From the NCBI RefSeq assembly GCF_001715195.1, contig NZ_MDWE01000036.1, forward strand, positions 1 through 64,000: a stretch of 64,000 bases of DNA, in the 5' to 3' direction. Positions 53,117 to 61,577 of the stretch are shown here, one piece after another. The stretch is from Rhodohalobacter halophilus (GTDB lineage: Bacteria > Bacteroidota > Rhodothermia > Balneolales > Balneolaceae). The translations under genes and the position numbers were made by a program. The stretch's first letter is position 1. Every line of letters starts with the position of its first letter. The notes below the pieces were generated by a model. That model did not search any database and had not been told where the DNA came from. It saw only the letters and a list, made by a program, of their open reading frames with translations.

Positions 53117-54099
53117 AATTAAACAAAGCCGGATATAACGGACTATTTCTGCCAGAATTAAACATCTCTCTGGACGGATACCATCCTGAGGCCAACTACT
53201 CTTTTGTGAGTCACGCCCATGCTGATCACATGCCAAGGAATAAAAAAACAAAAGCATACGCATCACGGGCAACTCTTGCCCTCATGAAACGGCGAGGATT
53301 TACCGGAGAGGAAAATATACTGGAGTTTTACTCACCCTTTGAAACTGAACACTTTCGGGTTACACTCTTCCCGGCAGGGCATATTCTCGGATCGGCAATG
53401 ATATTTATCGAAAGTGAGAGCGGATCACTGCTCTACACGGGAGATTACCGAACCCCGCCATCGCCGGCCAGCGAAGGGTTTGATGCCCCCGATCATACCG
53501 ATTATCTAATTACGGAAGCAACATTCAGCCTGCCAATCTATCGCTGGAAATCGCATACAGAACTCCAGGAAGATATCATCGAATTTGCAGTATCCTCCCT
53601 CGAAAAAGGCTACACACCTATCTTTCTCGGATACAACCTGGGCAAGGCACAGGAGATTATGCACTTACTTGCCCCGTTAAATCACCCCGTAATGATTCAC
53701 GGAGCAGGATTTAAACTTTGTGATGTGTACGAAGAGCATGGAATAGAACTGGGTAACTACTCAGCTTACGATCGTGAGAATTGTCAGGGAAAAATTCTAA
53801 TCGCACCTTCATCGACCCTTTCGAATGGATTTGCTTCAAATGTGTCTAAAGTTAAAGTAGCCTACTGTTCCGGCTGGGCTGCCAACGAGGCGAGACGTTC
53901 ACAACTTTCAGCAGATAAGCTAATCCCCCTCTCCGACCACCTTGATTTTTTTGAACTGATCAAATTTTGCAAGAGGCTAACCCCGCAGAAGGTGTTTATA
54001 ACTCACACTCCCAATCCTGATGTGGTCAAACACTATCTCTCCAATGAAGGGATCGATAGCGGTTTTTTAAAACTTGAAATGGAAAACGAGGATCAATGA
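53113..54099 (+). CDS. Ligase-associated MBL-fold DNA exonuclease
   Basis: 328 residues of the metallo-beta-lactamase/beta-CASP fold. HAHADH at 34-39 gives metal ligands, PAGHILGSAMIFIES and LLYTGDYRT follow, and SDHLDFFELIKF plus VFITHTPNPD near the C-terminus complete the site. This is the SNM1/Pso2-like exonuclease (LHR system) usually encoded beside an ATP-dependent ligase and an Lhr helicase. Here the ligase gene is 2.8 kb away on the other strand, and no helicase partner is in the window. The last seven bases overlap the end of the convergent kinase gene. Confidence 0.9.
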   Translation: MKLNKAGYNGLFLPELNISLDGYHPEANYSFVSHAHADHMPRNKKTKAYASRATLALMKRRGFTGEENILEFYSPFETEHFRVTLFPAGHILGSAMIFIESESGSLLYTGDYRTPPSPASEGFDAPDHTDYLITEATFSLPIYRWKSHTELQEDIIEFAVSSLEKGYTPIFLGYNLGKAQEIMHLLAPLNHPVMIHGAGFKLCDVYEEHGIELGNYSAYDRENCQGKILIAPSSTLSNGFASNVSKVKVAYCSGWAANEARRSQLSADKLIPLSDHLDFFELIKFCKRLTPQKVFITHTPNPDVVKHYLSNEGIDSGFLKLEMENEDQ

Positions 54100-56318
54100 C
54101 TGAACTCTTCGGCTTTTTCACCTCTGCCTGAACGTTCAATATCACTATCTTCTGCAGCTCTCGGAAGTGTAAAATAGAATGTTGTTCCCTCTCCATACAC
54201 GCTTTCAAACCACATCTCGCCACCGTGCTCCACAACAAATTCCCTGCTGAGATTCAACCCAAGACCGCTTCCTTTTTCATTTTTTGTACCGCGGGTTGAA
54301 AAGTGCTCACTCGTAAAAAGTTTGGTCTGATCTTCCGGCTTGATTCCCATCCCTTCGTCAGCCACCCGAATCTCTACAAAATTCCCATCCTGCACAGCCG
54401 ACAGTGTAACAGTATCTCCTTTTTCACTAAACTTTATGGCGTTCGCCACAAGGTTTCGGATAATCAGTTTCACAAGATCATAATCAGCCTCAACATAAAG
54501 ACCGCCGAACATCTGAAGCTTCAGCTCAACATCTTTGTGTCCCGCCTGAAAGCGTATCTGATCTATCACGGCTTTTGCAGCTTCATTCAGATCAAAATCT
54601 CTTTCATTCAGCTGAATTCCATTCATCTGCGCTTTTGCCCAGGCCAGGAGGTTATCCATCATGGTTGCGTTTTCCTGAATATTTTGATCCAGGGAATCCA
54701 GAATGTTATTCAGCTCGCTTTTTGTAAGTTCATGCTCCCGAAGCAGATAAATTAAACTCTGCAGTGAACTGAGCGGACCACGCAAATCGTGGGCAACGAT
54801 GGCAAAAAGCTTATTTTTGACCTGGTTTACCTGCTCCAGCTCTCTGTTTTTCTCCTGAACAGTTTTATTCGCCTCCAAAATCTTTCGGTTCGACTGCTCC
54901 AGCTCAGCGTTAAACTCCCTCACTTTTCGGTTTGATCGGTTCAGGACAAAAGCAACAATGAAAAGAAACCCACCAATGGAGAGGGTAAACGCAAGGAGCC
55001 ATTTTTGCAGTTCCGCCCTCGCCTGAACCTTTTGCTGTTTTGCCTGTATCACTTCTGCCTGCTGTTCCCTGGCCCTGATATTAAAGAGCGTTTCATATTC
55101 GGTCTGTAAACGCATTTTTTCATCCGAATCCAACCGTTCTTTTAATTCGCTGAACGTTTCCAGCCATTGCAAAGCCATGGCGGAGTTTCCGGCCATCTTA
55201 TACACTTCATACAGATTTTGATACACATCCATTTGCATCCCTTGAAAACCGTGTCCCTCCACCGTGGATTGAGCCCTCGCATACCAGCGGGCGGCTGCGC
55301 CGTAATTCCCCCGTTCTTTTTCAATATCACCCAAACTGATCGCGCTGTTGTACTGCCCTTCAATACTTCCCAACGCTCTGCTTTCTTCCAGCGTGGAGTT
55401 AAATATCTCCTCTGCTTTCGACAGATTACCGCGTTTTGCCTCCATCCTGGCCATATTATAATGGACTCTTACGGCCGTGAGGCGGTCTCCGCTGTTATTA
55501 GTAATATTGAGCGCCTCCGTGTAGTAACCGGAAGCCAAGTCGAACTGATCTCTGCCCGCGTAAAGATTCCCCAGGTTCATATAAACCCGTCTCAGGTTAA
55601 CAATATGCCCTAATCGTCTGCTTACCTCCTCCGATTTAAGTAGATAGTACTCCGCCTGATCGTACTCCTCCATCTCCACAAAAAGGTGCCCGATATTGTT
55701 GGTTACAATGGCAGTCATCAATAGATGATCCGTCTGATCGGCATATATCAAAGTTTCGTATAAGAGCCTCATCGCCTCTACCGGCTCTCCCATCGAGCTG
55801 TGGAGTGAAGCGAGATTTAACCGTAATCCCGCGGCCTGTTCATCCTTTCCAAGGGAGTCTGCCACTTCTATGGCTTCCTCAAAAATTGTCGAAGCGAGCA
55901 TCAACCGGCCCGACATTTGAAGCGCAACCGCTTTCAGGTTTCTCTGGGCATTCATCCTGTCCTCCGGCAAATCGATCTCGCCGGCCGCTTCAAGTATCAC
56001 AAGTGCAGAGTCGGGCTCTTCTTTGGACAGATGAAGAGAACTCAAATTCAGATACGTGGTAAAGCGGGCTTCATCTCTCTCTTCTTGCAGCTGTTCAGCC
56101 ACCTGAAGTGCCAGCAAAAACCATTCCTTCGCCTCATTAAACTCACCCCGAGACACAAGAATATCACCCAATTCATTGATCGCCTCTACCATTTCCGGCG
56201 ACTTATCGGCGGGATTAATCACCGTTCGCAGGCTGTCCGCTTTTGACTGCTGAGCATAAATCCCCGATGAGACAGACGCATTCAACAGAAAAAGGATCAG
56301 GATTAGCAAGCGGAGCAT
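54093..56318 (-). CDS. TPR-containing sensor histidine kinase
   Basis: 741 residues. Signal peptide (LRLLILILFLLNASVSSGIYAQ), then a periplasmic TPR region (about 30-400), one transmembrane helix (WLLAFTLSIGGFLFIVAFVL, about 435-455), a coiled coil, the HisKA domain with phospho-His in IVAHDLRGPLSSLQSL near 510, and HATPase_c with N box RNLVANAIKFSEKGD, G1 DEGMGIKPED and G2 KGSGLGLNLSREFV. It is a membrane sensor with a protein-binding periplasmic domain. No response regulator is adjacent (orphan kinase). It sits between the exonuclease and the ligase genes. Confidence 0.92.
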   Translation of the reverse strand: MLRLLILILFLLNASVSSGIYAQQSKADSLRTVINPADKSPEMVEAINELGDILVSRGEFNEAKEWFLLALQVAEQLQEERDEARFTTYLNLSSLHLSKEEPDSALVILEAAGEIDLPEDRMNAQRNLKAVALQMSGRLMLASTIFEEAIEVADSLGKDEQAAGLRLNLASLHSSMGEPVEAMRLLYETLIYADQTDHLLMTAIVTNNIGHLFVEMEEYDQAEYYLLKSEEVSRRLGHIVNLRRVYMNLGNLYAGRDQFDLASGYYTEALNITNNSGDRLTAVRVHYNMARMEAKRGNLSKAEEIFNSTLEESRALGSIEGQYNSAISLGDIEKERGNYGAAARWYARAQSTVEGHGFQGMQMDVYQNLYEVYKMAGNSAMALQWLETFSELKERLDSDEKMRLQTEYETLFNIRAREQQAEVIQAKQQKVQARAELQKWLLAFTLSIGGFLFIVAFVLNRSNRKVREFNAELEQSNRKILEANKTVQEKNRELEQVNQVKNKLFAIVAHDLRGPLSSLQSLIYLLREHELTKSELNNILDSLDQNIQENATMMDNLLAWAKAQMNGIQLNERDFDLNEAAKAVIDQIRFQAGHKDVELKLQMFGGLYVEADYDLVKLIIRNLVANAIKFSEKGDTVTLSAVQDGNFVEIRVADEGMGIKPEDQTKLFTSEHFSTRGTKNEKGSGLGLNLSREFVVEHGGEMWFESVYGEGTTFYFTLPRAAEDSDIERSGRGEKAEEFSH

Positions 56319-56463
56319 GCGGATTGTAGAGTGATTTAAGTTTAAACTCTATAATATAGCGCAATCCGTTAAAATCAAAAGTCAATTCGTGCATACCCAT
56401 AATTTTTATGGGGATAAATTGAAAGATTCCGTTCGCCGAATTTTAACACGGTTAAAAACCGAT

Positions 56464-56916
56464 TCATGCACTCAGTGCCATCCAGAGAATGAAACCTCCC
56501 ATAGCTACGGTAAAATATCCCGCGAACCGAGCTAAGCGAATGGCCTTCTTCAGCCCAAACAACTCTGCCGTTTCGGGTGTTGAAATCGGATAGTTTATAA
56601 TTACGAGGCCGATCCAAACAGTAAGTGCGCCTGTTGTTATAAGAATTGCAGACTCATAGCCCTGCAAAACAATGGCCAAAATACCTGTAAAAATTAAAAG
56701 AACGGAAGCCACGGCTATCTGCCTGATCATTATAGCAGCATTGGCGGCCACAAAGCGGTTATACTCCTTTAAGTCATCTTCGTATTGAGGCAGCACAAAT
56801 AACGTTTTTCTTACCGGGCGGGCAATCCGGTCTACCGTATCCAACTCAACCGGTTTCAGGTCATTTGATTCCTTTCCACTCCAAATACATTTTTTATGAC
56901 TTTCCCGGAACTCCAT
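56464..56916 (-). CDS. Small membrane protein coupled to the DNA ligase, unknown
   Basis: 150 residues from ATG 56916, which overlaps the ligase stop (TGATG); a GTG one codon upstream is possible. A polar N-terminal third (KCIWSGKESNDLKPVELDTVDRI) is followed by four hydrophobic segments (about 70-85, 90-112, 118-128, 130-150). No family was recognised. Coupling to ligase would make it part of the repair operon hemW-lig-this gene, or may simply be a crowded arrangement. It has a 145-base gap to the kinase gene, without visible regulatory structure. Confidence 0.7.
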   Translation of the reverse strand: MEFRESHKKCIWSGKESNDLKPVELDTVDRIARPVRKTLFVLPQYEDDLKEYNRFVAANAAIMIRQIAVASVLLIFTGILAIVLQGYESAILITTGALTVWIGLVIINYPISTPETAELFGLKKAIRLARFAGYFTVAMGGFILWMALSA

Positions 56917-58640
56917 CACTCTTCGGTTTCTTTCGATTTATAGTAAAATGAGGGATTGTTCCCCTGAACCCTTCTCTCTTTCTCTACTCTTTGTTGATAC
57001 AGCATTTCAACATCTTTCAGTGTGTCTGCATCATCCGGCGAGAGATCCCACCTGAGGCGTTTAAATCTTGGCAGGCGCAGCGTATATCCCGCCTTTGTTC
57101 TGCGGTTTACCTGAATATCATCAAATTCGAGCTCGATTACCAAACCCGGAAGTAACCCGAGCGTTGGCCCATAACGCTCTACCGTCAGTTTTTTGATCTC
57201 CGCGTTCAGTCTCTTCAGCTCCTCATCGGTATAGCCTCCATACGCTTTTCCGATCGGGATAAACTCCTCCTCGTAACGCTCGTCATGCTTCACAGACACC
57301 CCCAGGGTGAAGTCCGAATATAAGCCTCCCCGTTTGCCGCTGCCCGCGTGCGCGTACATCATTACCGTATCCAGCGTACCTCCCGGCTTTTTCACCTTCA
57401 GCCACGATTTTCCCCGCTGGCCATATTCATACCGGCTCTCCTTCTTTTTGAGCATCAGCCCCTCGTTGCCGTGGGCAAGTGCACGTTTGAACCACTCGTC
57501 CAGTTGATCAAAACTGCTCACCTCAAACTGATTGGTAACGGGCAGGTCAAACCGGAGGGAAAGCTCCTCCAGCCGCTCTCTTCTCTCTATCAGGGATTTT
57601 TCAAAAAACGGTTTATCGTCCACATAAAGCAGGTCATATGCGATAAAAAGCACCGGAAGTTCCTCCCTGATTTTTTTGGACGGTTGCTTCAGCCCCATTC
57701 GTTTTTGCAACAATTGGAACGGCTGAATTTTTTCATCAGAGTACACACAAATTTCCCCATCCAAAACCACATCAGGCAAATTTCTTCTGTTAAAGAACGC
57801 TTTCACCTCAGGAAATGATCGGCTGATTTCATTCAAATCCCGAGAATAAATGAGTGTTTTGCTGTCAGAAAAGTGAACCTGAGCCCTCATTCCGTCAAAT
57901 TTTTCCTCGCCTACATAGGCGGACAAATCTTCAACTTTTCGACTTTCAATCGGCGTTGCGAGCATAAAAGAGAGTGGATGGAAAAGCCTGAATTCCGCCT
58001 CACCCAACCGTCCCTCTTTGGCCAGCACCGCGGTTTTGCCAATACTTCCGGTAATCATGTGAACATAACGTACCTCTTCCCTGTCGTACCCGAATGCTGA
58101 AGCGATGGCAGACAGAGTGCTTCGCGATTCAAACCCGATTCGAAGGGATCCCTGCCCCAGCATCCGTAGAGAGTATTTGACCTCAACGGGCGTCATCTGT
58201 CTCCACAGCTCCTTTAAAATCTCGATTTTATCCGCCCGCGAGGAAGCTTCTTGCAGTCGATGAAAATATCGATTCACCGACATCAGGGAGAGTTGTACCG
58301 GCTCTCGTTTTTGGATCGCTTCCGGCACATTTTCGAGAAGCCTTTCAATCGCTTCGGAATTACTCCCCGTAGCAGTTCTGCACGGCTTATACACCAAATC
58401 GTAGTCAATTTCACAAAATTCTGAAGCAGCCAGCCCAGCGGTGCGGCTTCCAACCAACGCCCGTTTCCCGCTTACTGCAGAAAATGCCCCCTCACCGAGA
58501 AACTGTGCGGCCAGATCCAGTTTTTCAGAAGAGGAGATGGATGAGAATAGATCGGAACAGATTTTAATTTTAGCGTTGGTGCCCCGCGTTTCCCGGATTT
58601 TCTGAATAGCTTGGCAGAGATCAAAAAACGAGACAGACAT
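56916..58640 (-). CDS. ATP-dependent DNA ligase
   Basis: 574 residues. An N-terminal helical DNA-binding domain precedes the nucleotidyltransferase core: motif I EEKFDGMRAQ with the AMP-accepting Lys near residue 246, motif III VLDGEICVY, motif IV EGLMLKKKES and motif V SWLKVKKP. A C-terminal OB fold (DTVMMYAHAGSGKRGGLYSDFTLGV) closes the protein. It is an LHR-type ATP-dependent ligase (LigB or Lig-associated type) acting in repair in addition to the NAD-dependent LigA expected elsewhere. It starts 3 bases after hemW and overlaps the next gene. Confidence 0.94.
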   Translation of the reverse strand: MSVSFFDLCQAIQKIRETRGTNAKIKICSDLFSSISSSEKLDLAAQFLGEGAFSAVSGKRALVGSRTAGLAASEFCEIDYDLVYKPCRTATGSNSEAIERLLENVPEAIQKREPVQLSLMSVNRYFHRLQEASSRADKIEILKELWRQMTPVEVKYSLRMLGQGSLRIGFESRSTLSAIASAFGYDREEVRYVHMITGSIGKTAVLAKEGRLGEAEFRLFHPLSFMLATPIESRKVEDLSAYVGEEKFDGMRAQVHFSDSKTLIYSRDLNEISRSFPEVKAFFNRRNLPDVVLDGEICVYSDEKIQPFQLLQKRMGLKQPSKKIREELPVLFIAYDLLYVDDKPFFEKSLIERRERLEELSLRFDLPVTNQFEVSSFDQLDEWFKRALAHGNEGLMLKKKESRYEYGQRGKSWLKVKKPGGTLDTVMMYAHAGSGKRGGLYSDFTLGVSVKHDERYEEEFIPIGKAYGGYTDEELKRLNAEIKKLTVERYGPTLGLLPGLVIELEFDDIQVNRRTKAGYTLRLPRFKRLRWDLSPDDADTLKDVEMLYQQRVEKERRVQGNNPSFYYKSKETEE

Positions 58641-58643
58641 GAA

Positions 58644-59789
58644 TCACCCCTTCGATAGCAGATCCACAATCAGAAGGTCCGCAATTTTCAACCCTTTGGA
58701 TGTCAGCTTAAGAACATCTCCGCTCTCGGTGATCATTCCGGCCTCCCGCTGATAGTCCAGCCAGTTGAGCTGTTTTTCATTCATCTGATAGCGGTAGCGC
58801 TGTTTTAACTCCTCAAAACCAACCCCTCGCCGAGTGCGCAAGCCAAGCATCAGTCGCTCCTCAGCTAAATTTTGCAGTGAAAGTGTTTCTCCCTTAGCAT
58901 TCTCATCGCTGCCCGCAGGTTCATCCTTCAAATACGCCTTAATGTCCGGCTTATTCTCCCACCGGCCGGCCCCATTTTCGTCCCACCAGAATGAGTGAGC
59001 ACCCGGTCCGAGTCCCAGATAATTTTTATGGCTCCAGTAGTTACTGTTATGAACCGCCTCTTTACCCGGGCGCGAGTAGTTACTCACTTCATATCGCTCA
59101 ATTCCGGCAGCCCGGAGTTTTTCGGTCAACAGATCGAAGTGTAGAGAAACGTGCTCATCATCAGGCGGAGAAATCCGGCCAAGATCTACCTGTTTACCAA
59201 GCCGTGTTTTCGGTTCAATGGTGAGTGAATACGCTGAAATGTGAGGCGGAGCAAACTGTAGCAGTTGGTCAATATCAGCTTCCAGCATCTCCGGCGTCTG
59301 ACCGGGGTTACCGTAAATCAGGTCTGCCGTATAGGTTGGAAAGCCTGCTGTGTGAAGATGTTCAAGCGCGCGGATCGCCTCATCCCGGGTATGAGCGCGG
59401 TGCATAAATCGAAGTAAATCTTCATCAAAAGACTGTACCCCCATGCTTGCACGGTTAATTCCCAAATCCAGCAAGGAGGCAAGGTAATCGGGCGTTACGT
59501 CATCGGGGTTCATCTCCATGGTTACTTCAACCGGACGAAGCTGAAAGCTCTTTTCAAGCGCGTCAAAAATTCGTTTCAGATTAGTGGCCGGAAGTCTTGA
59601 CGGAGTTCCCCCTCCAATGTAGATCGTGTCGATCTGTTCAGAAGCGTACCGCGTGCCGGAAAATAATTCAATTTCACGGACCAGGGCTTCCGTAAAGGGT
59701 TCAATCAGGTTTTTACGGGTAACAAAATAGAAATCGCAGTAGCTGCAAGCCTGTTTACAAAACGGAATATGAATATAGATTCCGGCCAT
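58644..59789 (-). CDS. hemW: HemW, radical SAM haem chaperone
   Basis: 381 residues from ATG 59789 (MAGIYIHIPFCKQACSYCDF); the frame is open eight codons more but those are unlikely. The radical SAM cysteines CKQACSYC are near residue 12, followed by VNG-type glycine block TIYIGGGTPSR and GVQSFDEDLLRFMHRAH. HemW is related to HemN but binds haem and delivers it to membrane targets; the HemN-specific extra residues are absent. It is first in an operon with the ligase gene, an odd partner. A terminator for the upstream gene lies just before its start. Confidence 0.9.
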   Translation of the reverse strand: MAGIYIHIPFCKQACSYCDFYFVTRKNLIEPFTEALVREIELFSGTRYASEQIDTIYIGGGTPSRLPATNLKRIFDALEKSFQLRPVEVTMEMNPDDVTPDYLASLLDLGINRASMGVQSFDEDLLRFMHRAHTRDEAIRALEHLHTAGFPTYTADLIYGNPGQTPEMLEADIDQLLQFAPPHISAYSLTIEPKTRLGKQVDLGRISPPDDEHVSLHFDLLTEKLRAAGIERYEVSNYSRPGKEAVHNSNYWSHKNYLGLGPGAHSFWWDENGAGRWENKPDIKAYLKDEPAGSDENAKGETLSLQNLAEERLMLGLRTRRGVGFEELKQRYRYQMNEKQLNWLDYQREAGMITESGDVLKLTSKGLKIADLLIVDLLSKG

Positions 59790-59806
59790 GGATCCTCTGA
59801 AATGAA

Positions 59807-59832
59807 AAGGCACATCGTTTATGATGTGCCTT
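59807..59832 (-). terminator. Terminator of the carbonic anhydrase operon
   Basis: AAGGCACATC and GATGTGCCTT form a perfect 10-bp stem with loop ATAAAC on the minus strand, followed by TTC. It is nine bases beyond the gamma carbonic anhydrase stop codon. Confidence 0.7.
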
Positions 59833-59840
59833 AATTACGC

Positions 59841-60389
59841 TTACTTCTTCGGTGTATAGAAAGGATTCTCTTCGTAGGTATCCACCTGGCGATACGTACG
59901 CTGATACTTCACATAGTTTTGAGCCGACTCACGGATAGACTCAATCTCCTCTTCCGTCAGTTTACGATGCTTTTTGACAGGAGACCCCATATACATATAG
60001 CCCGATTCGAGAACTTTTCCGGGTGGCACCAGCGAACCGGCAGCAACAACCACATCACTTTCGATTACTGCTTCGTCCAATATGGTGGCGTGGATTCCTA
60101 TCAAAACACGGTCATGAACAGTACAGCCGTGAACCATTGCATTGTGACCGATGGTGACATCATCCCCTATTTTTGTGGGCCCTGTTTGGTTCATCACATG
60201 AATGGAGGCATTATCCTGAATATTGGTTCTCTCACCAATTTCTATCCAGTTTACGTCACCGCGTATCGTGGAGTTGAACCAGATGGAACTATCTGCGCCG
60301 ATCGTAACATCCCCAATGATATCCGCGCTTGGTGCAACAAACACGGAGTCTTCAAATTGAGGAGATTTATCTAAGAATTTATAGACCAT
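59841..60389 (-). CDS. Gamma-class carbonic anhydrase family protein
   Basis: 182 residues with left-handed beta-helix hexapeptide repeats (IGDVTIGADSSIWFNSTIRGD; VLIGIHATILDEAVIESDVVVAAGSLV). Metal-ligand His residues are in SIHVMNQTG and GHNAMVHGCTVHD. Members either hydrate CO2 (Cam-type) or act as other hexapeptide proteins (PaaY/YrdA-like). The length equals YrdA-type proteins, so activity is not assured. It starts three bases after the DsbA-like gene and ends before a strong terminator. Confidence 0.9.
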   Translation of the reverse strand: MVYKFLDKSPQFEDSVFVAPSADIIGDVTIGADSSIWFNSTIRGDVNWIEIGERTNIQDNASIHVMNQTGPTKIGDDVTIGHNAMVHGCTVHDRVLIGIHATILDEAVIESDVVVAAGSLVPPGKVLESGYMYMGSPVKKHRKLTEEEIESIRESAQNYVKYQRTYRQVDTYEENPFYTPKK

Positions 60390-60392
60390 CGA

Positions 60393-61001
60393 TCAGGAGC
60401 GATACATATAGAGTTCTACCATCGACTTAAACTGGTCGTAACTTTGCGGATTCTGCCGTAGGCGTTGCCCGTTGATAAAAAACGTTGGAGTGGCATTAAC
60501 CTGACGACGTATTCCTTCCTGGCGCTGACGTTCTACTCTCTGGCGGATTTCGTCGGATGTAAGATCAGCTTGAAACTGCTCCATGTTCAATCCAATCTCC
60601 TCTGCAAAATCGTTAAAATAGTCAGCCGCTCCGCCTTGCGACCACGCCTCCTGATATTCAAAAATGAGGTCGTGCATCTCTTTGTATTTACCCTGTTCCC
60701 GTGCAGCTTCTGCCGATCGTGCGGCTAATTCGGCAAACTGGTGCCCGCTCAATGGAAAGTGACGATATTCAAATTCAATCATGTCACCAAATTCACGTTT
60801 CAGTTCATTCTGAACCGGAACATACGCCTTACAGGCCGGGCACTGATAATCACTGTATTTTAGAATATGAACTTTTTGAGGTTCACCACGCTCCGCAGTT
60901 GCATTCCCGTTAGAATCGCCGCTTAAACCGTAGTAGAGCACTCCACCTGCTATTACCACAAAAGCGATGAGAGCTATAATCTGTATATTTTTCTTATTCA
61001 T
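60393..61001 (-). CDS. Membrane-anchored DsbA-like thiol-disulfide protein
   Basis: 202 residues. An N-terminal helix (IIALIAFVVIAGGVLYYGL) anchors it facing the periplasm. The thioredoxin-fold redox site is CPAC at 54-57 (SDYQCPACKAY), with the long helical insert of DsbA-like proteins (FAELAARSAEAAREQGKYKEMHDLIFE) and the cis-Pro motif VNATPTFFINGQRL. The CPAC pair suggests an oxidant or isomerase role in periplasmic disulfide formation. It is co-transcribed with the carbonic anhydrase-like gene (three-base spacing); SufE lies 81 bases upstream. Confidence 0.9.
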   Translation of the reverse strand: MNKKNIQIIALIAFVVIAGGVLYYGLSGDSNGNATAERGEPQKVHILKYSDYQCPACKAYVPVQNELKREFGDMIEFEYRHFPLSGHQFAELAARSAEAAREQGKYKEMHDLIFEYQEAWSQGGAADYFNDFAEEIGLNMEQFQADLTSDEIRQRVERQRQEGIRRQVNATPTFFINGQRLRQNPQSYDQFKSMVELYMYRS

Positions 61002-61082
61002 AATAGTATTTGAAGAACTTATTCATGATTCGGGGTTAACAACGCTGAATATAAGAAGAGATTATCGAGTGAACCCGATTTT

Positions 61083-61517
61083 TTACCCGCCGGCTCCCTG
61101 CAATTTAGACTTGTACGCCATGGCATAGATTTTCATCTGCTTGACCATCGATGCGAGTCCATTCGATCGGGTTGGTGAGAGATGCTCCTGCATCCCGATT
61201 TTTTGAATAAAGTCAGGATTGTGAGTAAGAATCTCGTCAGGTGTTTCTCCTGAGTAAAACCGAACCATCAAAGCAACCAATCCTTTCGTAATCGCAGCGT
61301 CACTGTCTGCTTTAAATATTACTTTATCGCCATCGAGCTCTGTATGAAGCCAGACCTGAGACTGGCAGCCACGTACGAGGTTGTCATCTGTCTTGTACTT
61401 TTCATCCAGGGGATCCAGTTTCTGACCCAGCTTTATAATGTACTTGTAACGCTCAGGCCAGTCACCGAGGGCTTGAAATTCACGAATTATCCGGTCTTGT
61501 TTTTCCGCTAACGTCAT
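61083..61517 (-). CDS. sufE: SufE-family sulfur acceptor protein
   Basis: 144 residues. The fold starts QDRIIREFQALGDWPERYKYIIKLGQKL, typical of SufE; the active-site Cys is at 51 in NLVRGCQSQVWL, the same position as in E. coli SufE, with FKADSDAAITKGLVALMVRFYSGETP after it. It accepts persulfide sulfur from the cysteine desulfurase SufS and passes it to the Fe-S scaffold. The rest of the suf operon is not in the window. It has no close partner downstream (81 bases to the DsbA-like gene). Confidence 0.93.
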   Translation of the reverse strand: MTLAEKQDRIIREFQALGDWPERYKYIIKLGQKLDPLDEKYKTDDNLVRGCQSQVWLHTELDGDKVIFKADSDAAITKGLVALMVRFYSGETPDEILTHNPDFIQKIGMQEHLSPTRSNGLASMVKQMKIYAMAYKSKLQGAGG

Positions 61518-61577
61518 AACTTTACTTTTTACCCAAAGTTACAAAATATGAAGGGAAAGATCGGATCAGCAACAGAA

